Positions 53,012 through 61,962 are shown, counted from the stretch's first letter. The stretch: DNA of 64,000 nucleotides from Agathobacter sp. (GCA_022772675.1 JALEZW010000059.1:62001-126000); one strand, 5' to 3'. Numbers and translations: made by a program. Notes: a model not told the origin generated them from the sequence alone.

Positions 53012-53452
53012 TTATTTGTGCTTTAGAGCTTCAATTTGAGACCGGAGCTCAGCAATTTCCTCATCCTTAGATGAAATCAGATGATCCTTAGCAGCAGAGT
53101 CTTTTCTGGCGGAATCCAACTCGGACTTAGTGGAATCCAACTCGGACTTAGCAGAATCCAATTGTTCCTTGACGGATTTCATTTCCTGTGCCATTTCATC
53201 AATCATATAATTTGCTGTATTCCTGTCGAGGATTTCCAATGCTTCTGAGAACATATAAATCAGCTCCTTCGGTTTGGTTCTAAATACGGCTAAATCCTTA
53301 TAATACTCCAAAAACTTCGGGTATTTCTGCACCAGACGCACTATGGGCTCGGCATCCGTGCAGCTAAAGAAGGTAAGCCACGCATCAAGTTCTGTACTTA
53401 TATTTTGCCCCATAGAATGGAAAGTGTCAAGGGATATATAAGTTGTTAGCAT
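53012..53452 (-). pseudogene. Rpn-type PD-(D/E)XK nuclease/transposase, C-terminal remnant
   Basis: A 146-residue frame that matches only the end of Rpn/PDDEXK_2 family proteins: ELDAWLTFFSC, PKFLEYYKDLAVFRTKPKEL, then MFSEALEILDRNTANYMIDE and a coiled coil with repeated SELDS units (about residues 98-125). The catalytic N-terminal half is absent. There is no ribosome binding site, and its first codons lie in the tandem repeat upstream of jetD. It looks like a gene truncated when the Wadjet cluster or its promoter region was joined here. Confidence 0.8.
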
Positions 53453-53500
53453 AAGAAAATTAGGATATATAAGTTGTTAGCATAAGAAAATTAGGATATA
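53432..53500 (+). repeat. Tandem 31-bp direct repeat with duplicated promoter
   Basis: Two exact 31-bp copies (53432-53462 and 53463-53493) and seven bases of a third. Each copy contains TTGTTA and supplies, 17 bases further, a -10 box: TATATA at 53466-53471 and TATAAT at 53497-53502. Confidence 0.92.
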
Positions 53501-53502
53501 AT
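53474..53502 (+). promoter_or_regulatory. Likely promoter of the Wadjet operon
   Basis: TTGTTA (53474-53479), 17-base spacer, TATAAT (53497-53502), 33 bases before the jetD start. A weaker twin lies one repeat unit upstream. Confidence 0.65.
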
Positions 53503-53534
53503 AAAAATAAATTTTTGTGGAGGTATCCATACAG

Positions 53535-54746
53535 ATGGGGAGCAGATCAGGAAAGCATAGTCAGAATATCACTCTGGCCCGCTGGTTGATTGATAAAACA
53601 AATACAAAAAGTTATCGGGCGGGACTGCTGTCTGGCTGGAAGCACCCTGTTGTGGATGGAACCCTGATGGAACTCGTGGGCGGAAGACAGAAATTTATGG
53701 AGCAGGCTAAACTTTTGGAGCAGGAAACCAGTGCAGGAAAAGAAGGAAAGCTCAGGTTTGAATGGTGTGGGGTATATACCGATATAAGAAGAATAGATTA
53801 TGATATTTCAATCATTTCTGAATTATGTGAACGTGAAAAGATAGAAGATCCCAGAAAACATCAGCTGGATTTAATTTCTACAGTAAGGCAATATAGGGAA
53901 GAAGTGAAAAATTGTGACTGGCTCTGTAGATATTATGAGGATCTTTTGCTAAAATTAGAAAACGGAGAAGAAAAAACAGAAGCGGAAGATGAAGACCATT
54001 TTCGGTGTTTAAATGCAATTGCGATGCAGGAGGAACCGGTTTGGAACCGGGTATTTAGCGAAAGGGTAGTACATAATTCCAAAAAATTTAAGAAAGATTA
54101 TGAATCAGCTGTTCTCACAGTATTAAGAAATTATTCCCCTTACTATGAAGAGGGGATGAGGGATGATGAACTGCTTCATCTGCATGGAATACGATCCTAT
54201 GCACAGACACTGGAATGGAAAGGTGCGCTTCAGTATTTGCTGGATGAGAAACATGTTGTTGATACAGCAGTAAATGTATATGGAACGGTTATCAATACCC
54301 AGACCATGGAGCATTCAAAGGTTTATGCCATACCGGGGTGTAAAAAAATAATGACAATTGAAAATAAGGCAAATTATGAAAGCATGCGGTATGAGGAAGA
54401 TACCCTTTATATCTTTTGTCATGGATTTTTCTCTCCCAAAGAGGTTCGTTTTTTACAGGGAATTTGTGAAATCGTTTCTGAGGACTGTGAGTTCTATCAC
54501 TGGGGAGATATGGATTATGGTGGAATTCGCATTTTCCAGTTTATTAAAAATAAGGTCTTTTCAAGACTCATGCCCTATCGGATGGGAGTGGATGATTTTA
54601 AAAAGGCATTGGAAGCAGGCGCAGGTATTCCACTTAAACCAGATACCGGAGAAAAATTAGAAAAGCTGGATGCCGGAGTCTTAAATGAGTTAAAGGAAAT
54701 GATTTTGGAAACAAACATGACAATCGAGCAGGAGTATTTACTGTAA
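53535..54746 (+). CDS. jetD: Wadjet protein JetD (Toprim-type nuclease subunit)
   Basis: A 403-residue DUF3322/DUF2220 protein, the DNA-cleaving subunit of Wadjet. The C-terminal Toprim-like domain has Glu276 in MTIENKANYES and Asp325/Asp327 in HWGDMDYGGIRI, which should bind the metal. In studied Wadjet systems JetD cuts closed circular plasmid DNA after the JetABC motor has extruded it. ATG 53535 is chosen; the upstream GTG 53517 is part of the ribosome binding site GTGGAGG. Placed first in the operon here. Confidence 0.9.
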   Translation: MGSRSGKHSQNITLARWLIDKTNTKSYRAGLLSGWKHPVVDGTLMELVGGRQKFMEQAKLLEQETSAGKEGKLRFEWCGVYTDIRRIDYDISIISELCEREKIEDPRKHQLDLISTVRQYREEVKNCDWLCRYYEDLLLKLENGEEKTEAEDEDHFRCLNAIAMQEEPVWNRVFSERVVHNSKKFKKDYESAVLTVLRNYSPYYEEGMRDDELLHLHGIRSYAQTLEWKGALQYLLDEKHVVDTAVNVYGTVINTQTMEHSKVYAIPGCKKIMTIENKANYESMRYEEDTLYIFCHGFFSPKEVRFLQGICEIVSEDCEFYHWGDMDYGGIRIFQFIKNKVFSRLMPYRMGVDDFKKALEAGAGIPLKPDTGEKLEKLDAGVLNELKEMILETNMTIEQEYLL

Positions 54747-54771
54747 AGCTGATAACAAAAGGAAAAAATCA

Positions 54772-56205
54772 ATGATTTTAAATAAACGAATCCCTCCGGA
54801 TTTTTATAAATTATTTCACACAAAAAACCGTGAGGCATACATGCAGTTTCTGGCAGCAATCTACGAGGAAAATAATGAAGTCTATGCCTCCCTGGGCCTT
54901 ACAGTTGAGGAGTGCCGTGCAATCATTGAAAACACTCTGATGAAATTGAACATCGTCTGGGAAATCGAGGAAGCAGAAGAGAAAGCTGAGGAAGCTGAGA
55001 ACGATAATCTGCAGTTCCCGGTTGATTCACCTTCCGGAATATTAAACCGGCTTATTCGATGGGGCTGGCTGAAAAGTGATTATGATGAAAAACTTAATAC
55101 CAATATAATTTCATTTCCGGTATACAGCCAGCTTTATACAGAATTGTTTCAAAAACTCTATAAGGAAGAAGACAGCAGGGAGAGGGAGAGCATCCTCTCC
55201 ATTTACAGTGCCCTTTTTACCTATGCTTCCGATTCGGAAAAGAATAATGATATTTTAAAAAGTGCCCTGCAGACATCCAGAGGGCTAGGGCAGCTCCTGT
55301 CGAATATGCAGGATGGAATGCGGGCATATTTTGATGAATTGTCCGGGCGCAAAGATTTTCTGGGGATTCAGGAAGTGCTGGTGGAGGAAATCAATAACAG
55401 CGATAGTAAGAAGTATGCAATCCTTACAACCACAGACAGTTTTTACCGGTATAAGGAAGCGGTAAAGGAATTGATCGCTAAAATCTTAAATGCCAATGAC
55501 AGGAAGAAAGAGGAATTGCTGCGGGAACTGGAAAACTGCAGTGAGGATGCTGTCGCCAGGAGGAAAAACCAGTATCGCCTGCAGTACTGTGAGGATGCCA
55601 GCCGTCTCGTTTATCAGATTGAGCGGGAATTTGATATGATCGAGAGGAAATACAATAAGCTGATTGAACAGAAAACCATTTTTGCAAAACGTGCCCTGGC
55701 AAGAATCCACTATATTTTACGGGAAGGTCAGGGGGACGGAGACGGAATGGAAAAGCTGGTACAGCTTTTAAACTGCAGCAGTAAAAAAGATGAAATCTTA
55801 GAGGAACTGGGTGGAAAAATCCCCATGACCGCCTCCTTTAAAAATATGACAGATGACAGCTTTTCCGGCAGGAAAGAGCGAAGAAATGTGGAATTTATCC
55901 CAATGGGCACTGTGGAAAAAGAAGGTGAGATACCGCCGGAAATCACGGATTTTGTTCCAAAGCCCCTTTATACAAAAGGACAGCTGCAACGTTTCCGGGA
56001 GAAAAACATGGAAGGGAACAGGTTTGTGGCTACGGAAACAACAGTACAGTCGGTGGAGGATTTGGAAAAATTATTGTTTTTGTGGCAGGAGGAGACAGAA
56101 AATCATACCACAGAAGAAACGGTTTCCGCTGATGGTGAGATTTGGGGAAAGAATGGATTCACCTATTCAAAACTGGTGATTGAAGAAAAAGCAAAGGAAG
56201 AATAA
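54772..56205 (+). CDS. jetA: Wadjet protein JetA (kleisin-like subunit)
   Basis: A 477-residue protein of the DUF5716-type JetA family. It begins LNKRIPPDFYKLFHTKNREAYM and has helical and winged-helix-like regions, for example PSGILNRLIRWGWLKSDYDE, then a long helical middle (about 215-330) with AVARRKNQYRLQYC. It corresponds to the MukF/kleisin subunit that bridges the JetC heads. AAAGGA precedes the start. It ends 2 bases before jetB. Confidence 0.88.
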   Translation: MILNKRIPPDFYKLFHTKNREAYMQFLAAIYEENNEVYASLGLTVEECRAIIENTLMKLNIVWEIEEAEEKAEEAENDNLQFPVDSPSGILNRLIRWGWLKSDYDEKLNTNIISFPVYSQLYTELFQKLYKEEDSRERESILSIYSALFTYASDSEKNNDILKSALQTSRGLGQLLSNMQDGMRAYFDELSGRKDFLGIQEVLVEEINNSDSKKYAILTTTDSFYRYKEAVKELIAKILNANDRKKEELLRELENCSEDAVARRKNQYRLQYCEDASRLVYQIEREFDMIERKYNKLIEQKTIFAKRALARIHYILREGQGDGDGMEKLVQLLNCSSKKDEILEELGGKIPMTASFKNMTDDSFSGRKERRNVEFIPMGTVEKEGEIPPEITDFVPKPLYTKGQLQRFREKNMEGNRFVATETTVQSVEDLEKLLFLWQEETENHTTEETVSADGEIWGKNGFTYSKLVIEEKAKEE

Positions 56206-56207
56206 TC

Positions 56208-56855
56208 ATGCTGGAATATATGGGACAGGTTTCTCCGAAAGAAGCGGAGGATATTAGAAAAACAATACAGGATTTGTTTCGGCAGACTTGTATTTTACAG
56301 GTAAAATGTGATCCGGTCACATTGATTCAGAAGGATAACCCCAGATATCAGGTCTGCTTAAGGCACCGGGAATTTATTTCCGATTATCTCTCCGTGCTGG
56401 ATTGTGAACTGATCCATGATCCCCAGGAGAAACTTTTTCGGATTGCAGGAACCGGAGTTGTTGTAGAACATATGAGCCTGATGACCACGAAGCTTGTGAT
56501 TCTTCTGAAACTGATTTACCGGGATAAGATCATGGGGGAAGGACTGCATGCAACCGTCACAAATCTGGCAGAAATCCGTGAATACGGGCAGAATACCAAT
56601 CTTATCACAAGGCGGCTTACGGCTCAGGAATGGAAGGAGTCTCTGCTTCTTATGAAAACCCACCAGATGATAGAAATTCCGGGAGCAGTGGATAATCTGG
56701 AGGATGAAACTCCTATTTTTATTTACAGTACGGTGAATATTTTTTGTTCGGCACTGGATGTGAATGAACTGGTAAAGAAATATCAGGATACGGTGGAACT
56801 GCAGGGGTATGATTCCCCAGGCAGTCAGATGTTATTGAAGGAGACGGATGCATGA
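56208..56855 (+). CDS. jetB: Wadjet protein JetB (MukE-like subunit)
   Basis: A 215-residue DUF4194 protein, the kite/MukE-like accessory subunit of the SMC-type complex. Two winged-helix parts can be seen, with GTGVVVEHMSLMTTKLVILLKLIYRDKI in the first half. It is tightly packed between jetA (2 bases) and jetC (4-base ATGA overlap), which supports joint synthesis of the complex. Confidence 0.88.
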   Translation: MLEYMGQVSPKEAEDIRKTIQDLFRQTCILQVKCDPVTLIQKDNPRYQVCLRHREFISDYLSVLDCELIHDPQEKLFRIAGTGVVVEHMSLMTTKLVILLKLIYRDKIMGEGLHATVTNLAEIREYGQNTNLITRRLTAQEWKESLLLMKTHQMIEIPGAVDNLEDETPIFIYSTVNIFCSALDVNELVKKYQDTVELQGYDSPGSQMLLKETDA

Positions 56856-59800
56856 CGCAGTCGAAGAAAATTATTACGGGAATGTGCCTGAATAACTGGG
56901 GCGGAATTACCCATAAGGTACTACATTTTCATGAATATGTGAATCTTTTCAGTGGGAAAAGCGGTTCGGGAAAATCCACTGTGATGGACGCCCTGCAGGT
57001 GATTTTGTATGGAAGCTTCAACTCGAATTTTTTGAATAAAGCCGCAGACGACGCCAAGAATAAAAGAAGTGTCTTAAGTTATTTACGGGGTGAGCAGAAG
57101 GATGGCTCTGCCAACCGTGGGAACTGTGATTTCTGTTCCGTGATTGCCCTTGAAATCGAAGATACCGGGAGCCATCAGGTGACCTGTGTGGGAATTGCCT
57201 TTGAGGTGCGGCGAAATGATTCCGACATCAAAAAGTTTGTCTATTTCAGTCATTCCGGAAAGCTGCCGGAGTCTTATTATATTACAGAGGATGGCTACTG
57301 CTATTCCAACCAGGATATCAAAAATCTGGTCAATGAAAGAATGCACTCCGGTGAAAAAAGGGGAAGGGGCGAGGTGAACCGGATTTATGCTTCTAAAGAA
57401 GCGTATCTGGGAACCCTCTATGACGTGATTTTAGGATATATTGATCCCAACCGTTTTATCACCATGCAAAAAAGTGCCATTGCCTTAAAAATGACCAACG
57501 GAACCGGTCAGTTTATCAGGGATTATATGTTTCCGAAAAGCTCGGCGGATACCATTGAGACCATCAGTGAGCAGCTGGACGCTTATCGCCAGATTAAGGA
57601 AAAAATTGCAGATGTCCGTAAGCGGATAGAGCTTCTTACTGAGATTCGTGATGCGGGAAAAAGGCTTACGGCGACACAAACCGAACGGATAAAAGCAGAG
57701 ACTATGATTCGTTGTATCGATATAGAGGACCTGCGGGCAAAAATACAGGCAGCCCGGGAGGATCAGGAAAGGGTCAGAAAAGAACAGGAGAGACTGCAGG
57801 AAATCCAGGATGAGCTCTCGGAAAAGCGAAGAAGCAAAGAGCAGGAGCTGATCCAGGTCAGCTCGGATTTGAAGGCCAGCGATCTGGGAAGCAGGCAAAA
57901 ACAGCTGGAGGAATTAGACCGGACTGCCCTGATGCTTACCGATAACTTAAGACAGTGGCGGAAAGTTTTACAGGGGTTAAAACACTGGGAGGAAGATGAG
58001 GCAGTAACGGATTATATCAGTAATCCGGTTTTAAATCTTCTGGAGAAAATAGAGACTGGTCCGGTTACGGAGGAACTGTGCCAGGAATTTCATTTAAAAA
58101 TAGAGTCTGCAAAGCAGGATATCGAAAATGAGATAGAGGATTACAGCCAGCAGAAACGGGAGACAGGAAAAGAATTGTCCGAGAAGCAGAAGCTTGTGGA
58201 GGACATGAAAAATAACAGGAAGTCCTACAGCGACCGGCTGCGGGAGGCACGAAGCGCATTAGAGCAGAAACTAAGCACCATTTACCGGAGAACCGTAAAG
58301 GTTCATATTCTGGCGGATCTGTTTGATGTAGAGGACGAGAAATGGAAAAATGCCATTGAGGGACGGATGGGAAGGTTAAAATTTTCTCTGATCACGGAGC
58401 CAAAGTATGCAGAGGATGCAGCAAAAATTTTCCGGGAAATGAAGCAGTATGAGGAAGTAGAACTTATTAATTCCAGCGCTGTTTTAGAGAGCAATCCGGC
58501 TGCGATGGAACACTCATTGTATGAGGCGGTAGAGACAGATCTGGATTACGTGGATGCCTGTTTAAAACGCTATCTGGGTCATATTATAAAGTGTGAATCT
58601 GTGGAGGAACTGGAGAAGGCAAAAGATGGTGTAACACCTGACTGCTATTCTTACAGTAACTTTATTTTCCGCCATTTAAAGAAACGGGATTACACCAGAA
58701 ATGCCTGCATCGGCCGCAAGGTTTCCAAGGCACGGCTCTCAGAATATGAGGCTGATGTGGAGAGGCTTGAAAAAGAAAATGAAGAGCTGCTCCGGACTAT
58801 TTTAAGTCTTAAGGAGGCCCGGAATTTTGAGAGTTTAAAGGACGAGCCTTCCTATTATGTCAAGCTGTCCCAGGCAGAGACAGAGCTTTCCGGAGTGAAC
58901 CGTCAGAGAGAGGAACTGGAGGAAACCATCCGTTCTCTGAGGGAGGGAAAGTTTAAGCTTCTGGAGGAAAGAAAAAAGTCATTGGAAAGTGAGATGGAAA
59001 ACCTTCAGGATGAAATAAAAAATAAACAAAATGAAATGAACCAGAAAATCAGTATATATGAAAAGCTGACCGGTGAAAATAATATGAGAGAACAGAACCT
59101 TGAGGAACTGCTTTTAGGCTATGTTCCCAACGAGAAAATTGAAAATGAGGTTTGCCAGATATTAAAAACACGTTCCGGGCAGTCTTTAAAGAATCAAAAG
59201 AGGGCAGAGGTGAAAACCCTTTTCGACAGGGAACAGGAACAGACAGAGGAATTACGCAGTGCAAGAAACAGTTATATTTTTATTTATTCGTCTGATTCCT
59301 TTAACGGAATGGAAAAATCCAATGAGGGATACGAAAAATTATTGGAGGAGTATCGGAATAATTACGAGCCTGCCTACGAATCGGAATTTGAGAAACAGTG
59401 CGAGACGGTTTATAAAAGTCTTAGAGAAAATGTAATTGCCACCATTCACGGGGATATAAAAGCCGCGAAGCGTCATACTTATGAGATCAACAGGCTTCTT
59501 CGGGAAACCAATTTTTCGGACAGCACGTATCAGATTAAAATTGAACCGGCGAAAAATGAAAACGGCCAGTTTTATGATATGCTGATGGCGGAGGAGCTGG
59601 ACAGTAAAAACATGAACTCTGCCGGTCTGGATGGACAGATGAGTCTGGGAGAGGACGAATTTTACCGGAAATACCAGCAGAAGATAGAACTTCTGACGGA
59701 TAAATTCATGCCGCCAAAGGATGAGGATGAGCATCTGCGTATTCAGAAGAGAAAAGAGATGGAGCAGTATGCCGATTACCGGAATTATCTTTCCTTCAGC

Positions 59801-60229
59801 ATGTTTGAACAGGTGACGGATGAAAAAGGAAATGTCATTCGGGAAAATCTGGTGGATGATATGGCCGGACGGGATTCCGGAGGAGAGGGACAGAATCCCA
59901 AGTATGTGGCACTCTTAGCAGGTTTTGCCATGCTTTATCTGCAGCAGAGCAACCGGGATTCCAAAATCAGACTGGTACTTTTAGATGAAGCTTTTTCCAA
60001 GATGGATCAGGAGAGAAGTGCAGTCTGCCTGAAATATGCAAGAAAACTGGATTTGCAGTTGATTGTCTGTGTGCCGGATGAGAGACTTCAGTCACTGATT
60101 CGAAATGTAGACTGTGTTTACGGATTCCGGCGGTTTAAGAACCAGATTTCCATGATGCATATTGATAAAGGGGAGTATTTAAAGCTGCTTGAGGGGGAAG
60201 AGGAGCAGAAGGTTTCAAATAGCGACTGA
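56852..60229 (+). CDS. jetC: Wadjet protein JetC (SMC/MukB-like ATPase)
   Basis: A 1125-residue SMC-like motor. Walker A is FSGKSGSGKST (residues 33-43), Walker B is LVLLDEAFSKMD with Asp1045-Glu1046, and the head region before it reads GGEGQNPKYVALLAGF. Long coiled coils (about 260-490 and 650-790) flank a hinge-like globular part (about 490-610). With JetA and JetB it forms the DNA-loop-extruding complex that recognises plasmids by size and topology. The four-gene order D-A-B-C is that of a rearranged Wadjet subtype; the exact type was not checked. Confidence 0.93.
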   Translation: MTQSKKIITGMCLNNWGGITHKVLHFHEYVNLFSGKSGSGKSTVMDALQVILYGSFNSNFLNKAADDAKNKRSVLSYLRGEQKDGSANRGNCDFCSVIALEIEDTGSHQVTCVGIAFEVRRNDSDIKKFVYFSHSGKLPESYYITEDGYCYSNQDIKNLVNERMHSGEKRGRGEVNRIYASKEAYLGTLYDVILGYIDPNRFITMQKSAIALKMTNGTGQFIRDYMFPKSSADTIETISEQLDAYRQIKEKIADVRKRIELLTEIRDAGKRLTATQTERIKAETMIRCIDIEDLRAKIQAAREDQERVRKEQERLQEIQDELSEKRRSKEQELIQVSSDLKASDLGSRQKQLEELDRTALMLTDNLRQWRKVLQGLKHWEEDEAVTDYISNPVLNLLEKIETGPVTEELCQEFHLKIESAKQDIENEIEDYSQQKRETGKELSEKQKLVEDMKNNRKSYSDRLREARSALEQKLSTIYRRTVKVHILADLFDVEDEKWKNAIEGRMGRLKFSLITEPKYAEDAAKIFREMKQYEEVELINSSAVLESNPAAMEHSLYEAVETDLDYVDACLKRYLGHIIKCESVEELEKAKDGVTPDCYSYSNFIFRHLKKRDYTRNACIGRKVSKARLSEYEADVERLEKENEELLRTILSLKEARNFESLKDEPSYYVKLSQAETELSGVNRQREELEETIRSLREGKFKLLEERKKSLESEMENLQDEIKNKQNEMNQKISIYEKLTGENNMREQNLEELLLGYVPNEKIENEVCQILKTRSGQSLKNQKRAEVKTLFDREQEQTEELRSARNSYIFIYSSDSFNGMEKSNEGYEKLLEEYRNNYEPAYESEFEKQCETVYKSLRENVIATIHGDIKAAKRHTYEINRLLRETNFSDSTYQIKIEPAKNENGQFYDMLMAEELDSKNMNSAGLDGQMSLGEDEFYRKYQQKIELLTDKFMPPKDEDEHLRIQKRKEMEQYADYRNYLSFSMFEQVTDEKGNVIRENLVDDMAGRDSGGEGQNPKYVALLAGFAMLYLQQSNRDSKIRLVLLDEAFSKMDQERSAVCLKYARKLDLQLIVCVPDERLQSLIRNVDCVYGFRRFKNQISMMHIDKGEYLKLLEGEEEQKVSNSD

Positions 60230-60250
60230 TTTTCAGAGAAAGGACACGAT

Positions 60251-60754
60251 ATGATTCATACAACAGGAAGGATTGCGGATTCCGCAAATATCGTAAAGGA
60301 AGCTGTAGTCTTCGGAGATGTTACAATTGGAGAGGAATCTACCGTTTTGTTTCATGCGGTTTTACGGGGAGACGATAACAGGATCGTGGTGGGAAAGGGA
60401 AGTAATATTCAGGATAACTGCACCGTACATGCAGATGATGAGGCACCGGTTTCCATTGGAAATTATGTGACTATTGGCCATAACGCCGTAATCCATGGCT
60501 GCACCATTGGGGACAATTGTCTGATCGGGATGGGGGCTGTCGTTATGAACCATACCGTAATCGGAAAGAACTGTCTGATCGCAGCAGGAACTCTGGTGCT
60601 TGAAAACCAGCATATTCCGGATGGAAGCCTGGTGATGGGGAGCCCGGCAAAGGTTACCAGAAAGCTGACGGAGGAGGAAATCGAGAGCAACCGTTTCAGT
60701 GCAGAGCACTATATTCGGGACGGGAAGGAAATGAAGAGGCTGGGATGCTGTTAA
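60251..60754 (+). CDS. Gamma-class carbonic-anhydrase-like protein
   Basis: A 167-residue left-handed beta-helix protein built from hexapeptide repeats (VVFGDVTIGEESTV, CTIGDNCLIGMGAVVMN, VIGKNCLIAAGT) with a C-terminal helix. His residues in NCTVHAD, TIGHNAVIHG match the metal-binding positions of the YrdA/gamma carbonic anhydrase family. Whether it has carbonic anhydrase activity is unknown. It lies only 21 bases after jetC, but its link with defence is probably accidental. Confidence 0.88.
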   Translation: MIHTTGRIADSANIVKEAVVFGDVTIGEESTVLFHAVLRGDDNRIVVGKGSNIQDNCTVHADDEAPVSIGNYVTIGHNAVIHGCTIGDNCLIGMGAVVMNHTVIGKNCLIAAGTLVLENQHIPDGSLVMGSPAKVTRKLTEEEIESNRFSAEHYIRDGKEMKRLGCC

Positions 60755-60761
60755 ATAGGAA

Positions 60762-60793
60762 TAGACAATATGAAGGTCATTACATATTGTCTA
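60762..60793. terminator. Hairpin between convergent genes
   Basis: An 11-bp perfect stem (60762-60772 with 60783-60793) with a 10-base loop and no T-run, between the carbonic-anhydrase-like gene and the Abi gene. Confidence 0.5.
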
Positions 60794-60798
60794 GGAGG

Positions 60799-61716
60799 TT
60801 ATGGCTTTAACCGGAGAATGGACATCCAATTTGGTGGAAACCCCATTTTTTTGAGAAGTATTAGATCTGGACAATTTTTATTTAAACATCTTTTTAGTTC
60901 GTAATAGAAATTTCGGAAATCGTCCTGATCGAGTAAGTATTTTAGTATGATAACTTCTGAAAATACATCATTCTTTCCATATTGATAGCGTTTATTCTTT
61001 TGTGGAATATGTAATTTTTTATGAATGACCGTATCGGTAATACTGTCTTTGGTTATATAATTAAAAAAACGGTCCCCATGGGCACAGACATTCCTGTGTT
61101 TTGTTAAAATAGAGAGAAATGAGTGCATATCTTTACGCCCAATGTTATAAAAATCCTTGCAAACCCTGATTGGCACACTTGCGTTTAAAAAGTCAAACAT
61201 ATGGGAGAGCTGTCCAACAGTTAAAATCTGAATTATGATCCACAGTGGGACATTTTTATGATGGATTTTATAATGAGTAATATAGGGATAATTGCTTTTA
61301 TGCATGAGATGATATGAAAGAATATTGATGAGCTTATTTACATCCTTTTGATTCTTTTTGGTTATCATATAACGCATAGGGGATAAGTATTCCTGCTGAT
61401 TTTCACCATATAATTCCGTGAAATGATAGGCTAAAGAAGATTTTACACTATGTTCTGCTATGAGCATATATTTCAAAAAAATACTCCGCAATTCATTGTC
61501 AAACATATAAAGACGATAAATATCTTCAAAGGTGGTGCCATCTTTATATTGTCCTGTTGTAGGATTCTTGAACGTATCTTTATAACCGGAGATGAGAGAA
61601 AAATAACTGGTTTTTGTAAGAATATGTTTGGCATAATCAGAGTTACGGATAATGAGATTTTTCTCGTTCTTTAAGAACGTGATCAGCTCATCATAGGATT
61701 TATAGGGTTTGTCCAT
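60799..61716 (-). CDS. Abi_2 (AbiD/AbiF) family HEPN protein
   Basis: A 305-residue abortive-infection protein. It starts MDKPYKSYDELITFLKNE, followed by the family pattern KTSYFSLISGYKD, IYRLYMFDNELRSIFL and AEHSVKSSLAYHF. The HEPN RNase motif R-x4-H is Arg208-His213 in KHRNVCAHGDRF. Such proteins are thought to kill or stall the cell on phage infection by cutting RNA. ATG 61716 has AAAGGA upstream; the frame open to 61821 covers the structured leader and is not coding. It is the last gene of the defence region. Confidence 0.92.
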   Translation of the reverse strand: MDKPYKSYDELITFLKNEKNLIIRNSDYAKHILTKTSYFSLISGYKDTFKNPTTGQYKDGTTFEDIYRLYMFDNELRSIFLKYMLIAEHSVKSSLAYHFTELYGENQQEYLSPMRYMITKKNQKDVNKLINILSYHLMHKSNYPYITHYKIHHKNVPLWIIIQILTVGQLSHMFDFLNASVPIRVCKDFYNIGRKDMHSFLSILTKHRNVCAHGDRFFNYITKDSITDTVIHKKLHIPQKNKRYQYGKNDVFSEVIILKYLLDQDDFRNFYYELKRCLNKNCPDLILLKKMGFPPNWMSILRLKP

Positions 61717-61719
61717 CAA

Positions 61720-61815
61720 GTTTATCCTTTCAGAAATTTTTGATAAATATAACGAAAGGCTCCCACGGGAGCCTTCCGGACTGAGGGCTTCACAAGTTTC
61801 CACAGTACGATCACT
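61720..61815 (-). ncRNA. AbiF-like structured leader RNA
   Basis: Between the promoter and the Abi gene lies a structured stretch with a 9-bp hairpin (61756-61764 with 61767-61775) followed on the minus strand by TTTCGTTATATTT, and CTG/CAG-closed elements before it. From memory, 'abiF' RNAs lie upstream of Abi_2 genes and some act as RNA antitoxins. The position, size and GC-rich hairpin fit, but the match to the family was not tested. Confidence 0.55.
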
Positions 61816-61821
61816 AAGCAA

Positions 61822-61850
61822 ATACTACTATGCATTTAGATAAATGTCAA
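61822..61850 (-). promoter_or_regulatory. Promoter of the Abi transcript
   Basis: On the minus strand TTGACA (61850-61845), 17-base spacer, TAGTAT (61827-61822), about 105 bases before the start codon. Confidence 0.72.
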
Positions 61851-61883
61851 GTAGAAATGCTTGAGAGTATCATATGAATCATT

Positions 61884-61912
61884 ACTTTCTTTATTCGTTG
61901 CAGAAAGAAAGT
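61884..61912. other. Inverted repeat between abi and clpB promoters
   Basis: ACTTTCTTT (61884-61892) and AAAGAAAGT (61904-61912) form a 9-bp inverted repeat with an 11-base gap. It lies between two divergent promoters; its role is unknown. Confidence 0.45.
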
Positions 61913-61935
61913 TTATAAAATTTTTAGAAAAATTG

Positions 61936-61962
61936 TTAGCACTCTATCTTGACGAGTGCTAA
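61936..61962 (+). promoter_or_regulatory. CIRCE operator (HrcA site)
   Basis: A perfect CIRCE element: TTAGCACTC (61936-61944), 9 bases, GAGTGCTAA (61954-61962). It overlaps the clpB promoter, so HrcA represses clpB until heat or other protein damage. Confidence 0.97.

Noticed and set aside
53432-53500. Direct repeats that could suggest a CRISPR array
   Set aside because: The 31-bp units abut without spacers and contain promoter boxes; there are no cas genes.
61717-61821. Longer N-terminus for the Abi_2 protein
   Set aside because: It would be translated from the structured leader; the family N-terminus starts at 61716 with a ribosome binding site.
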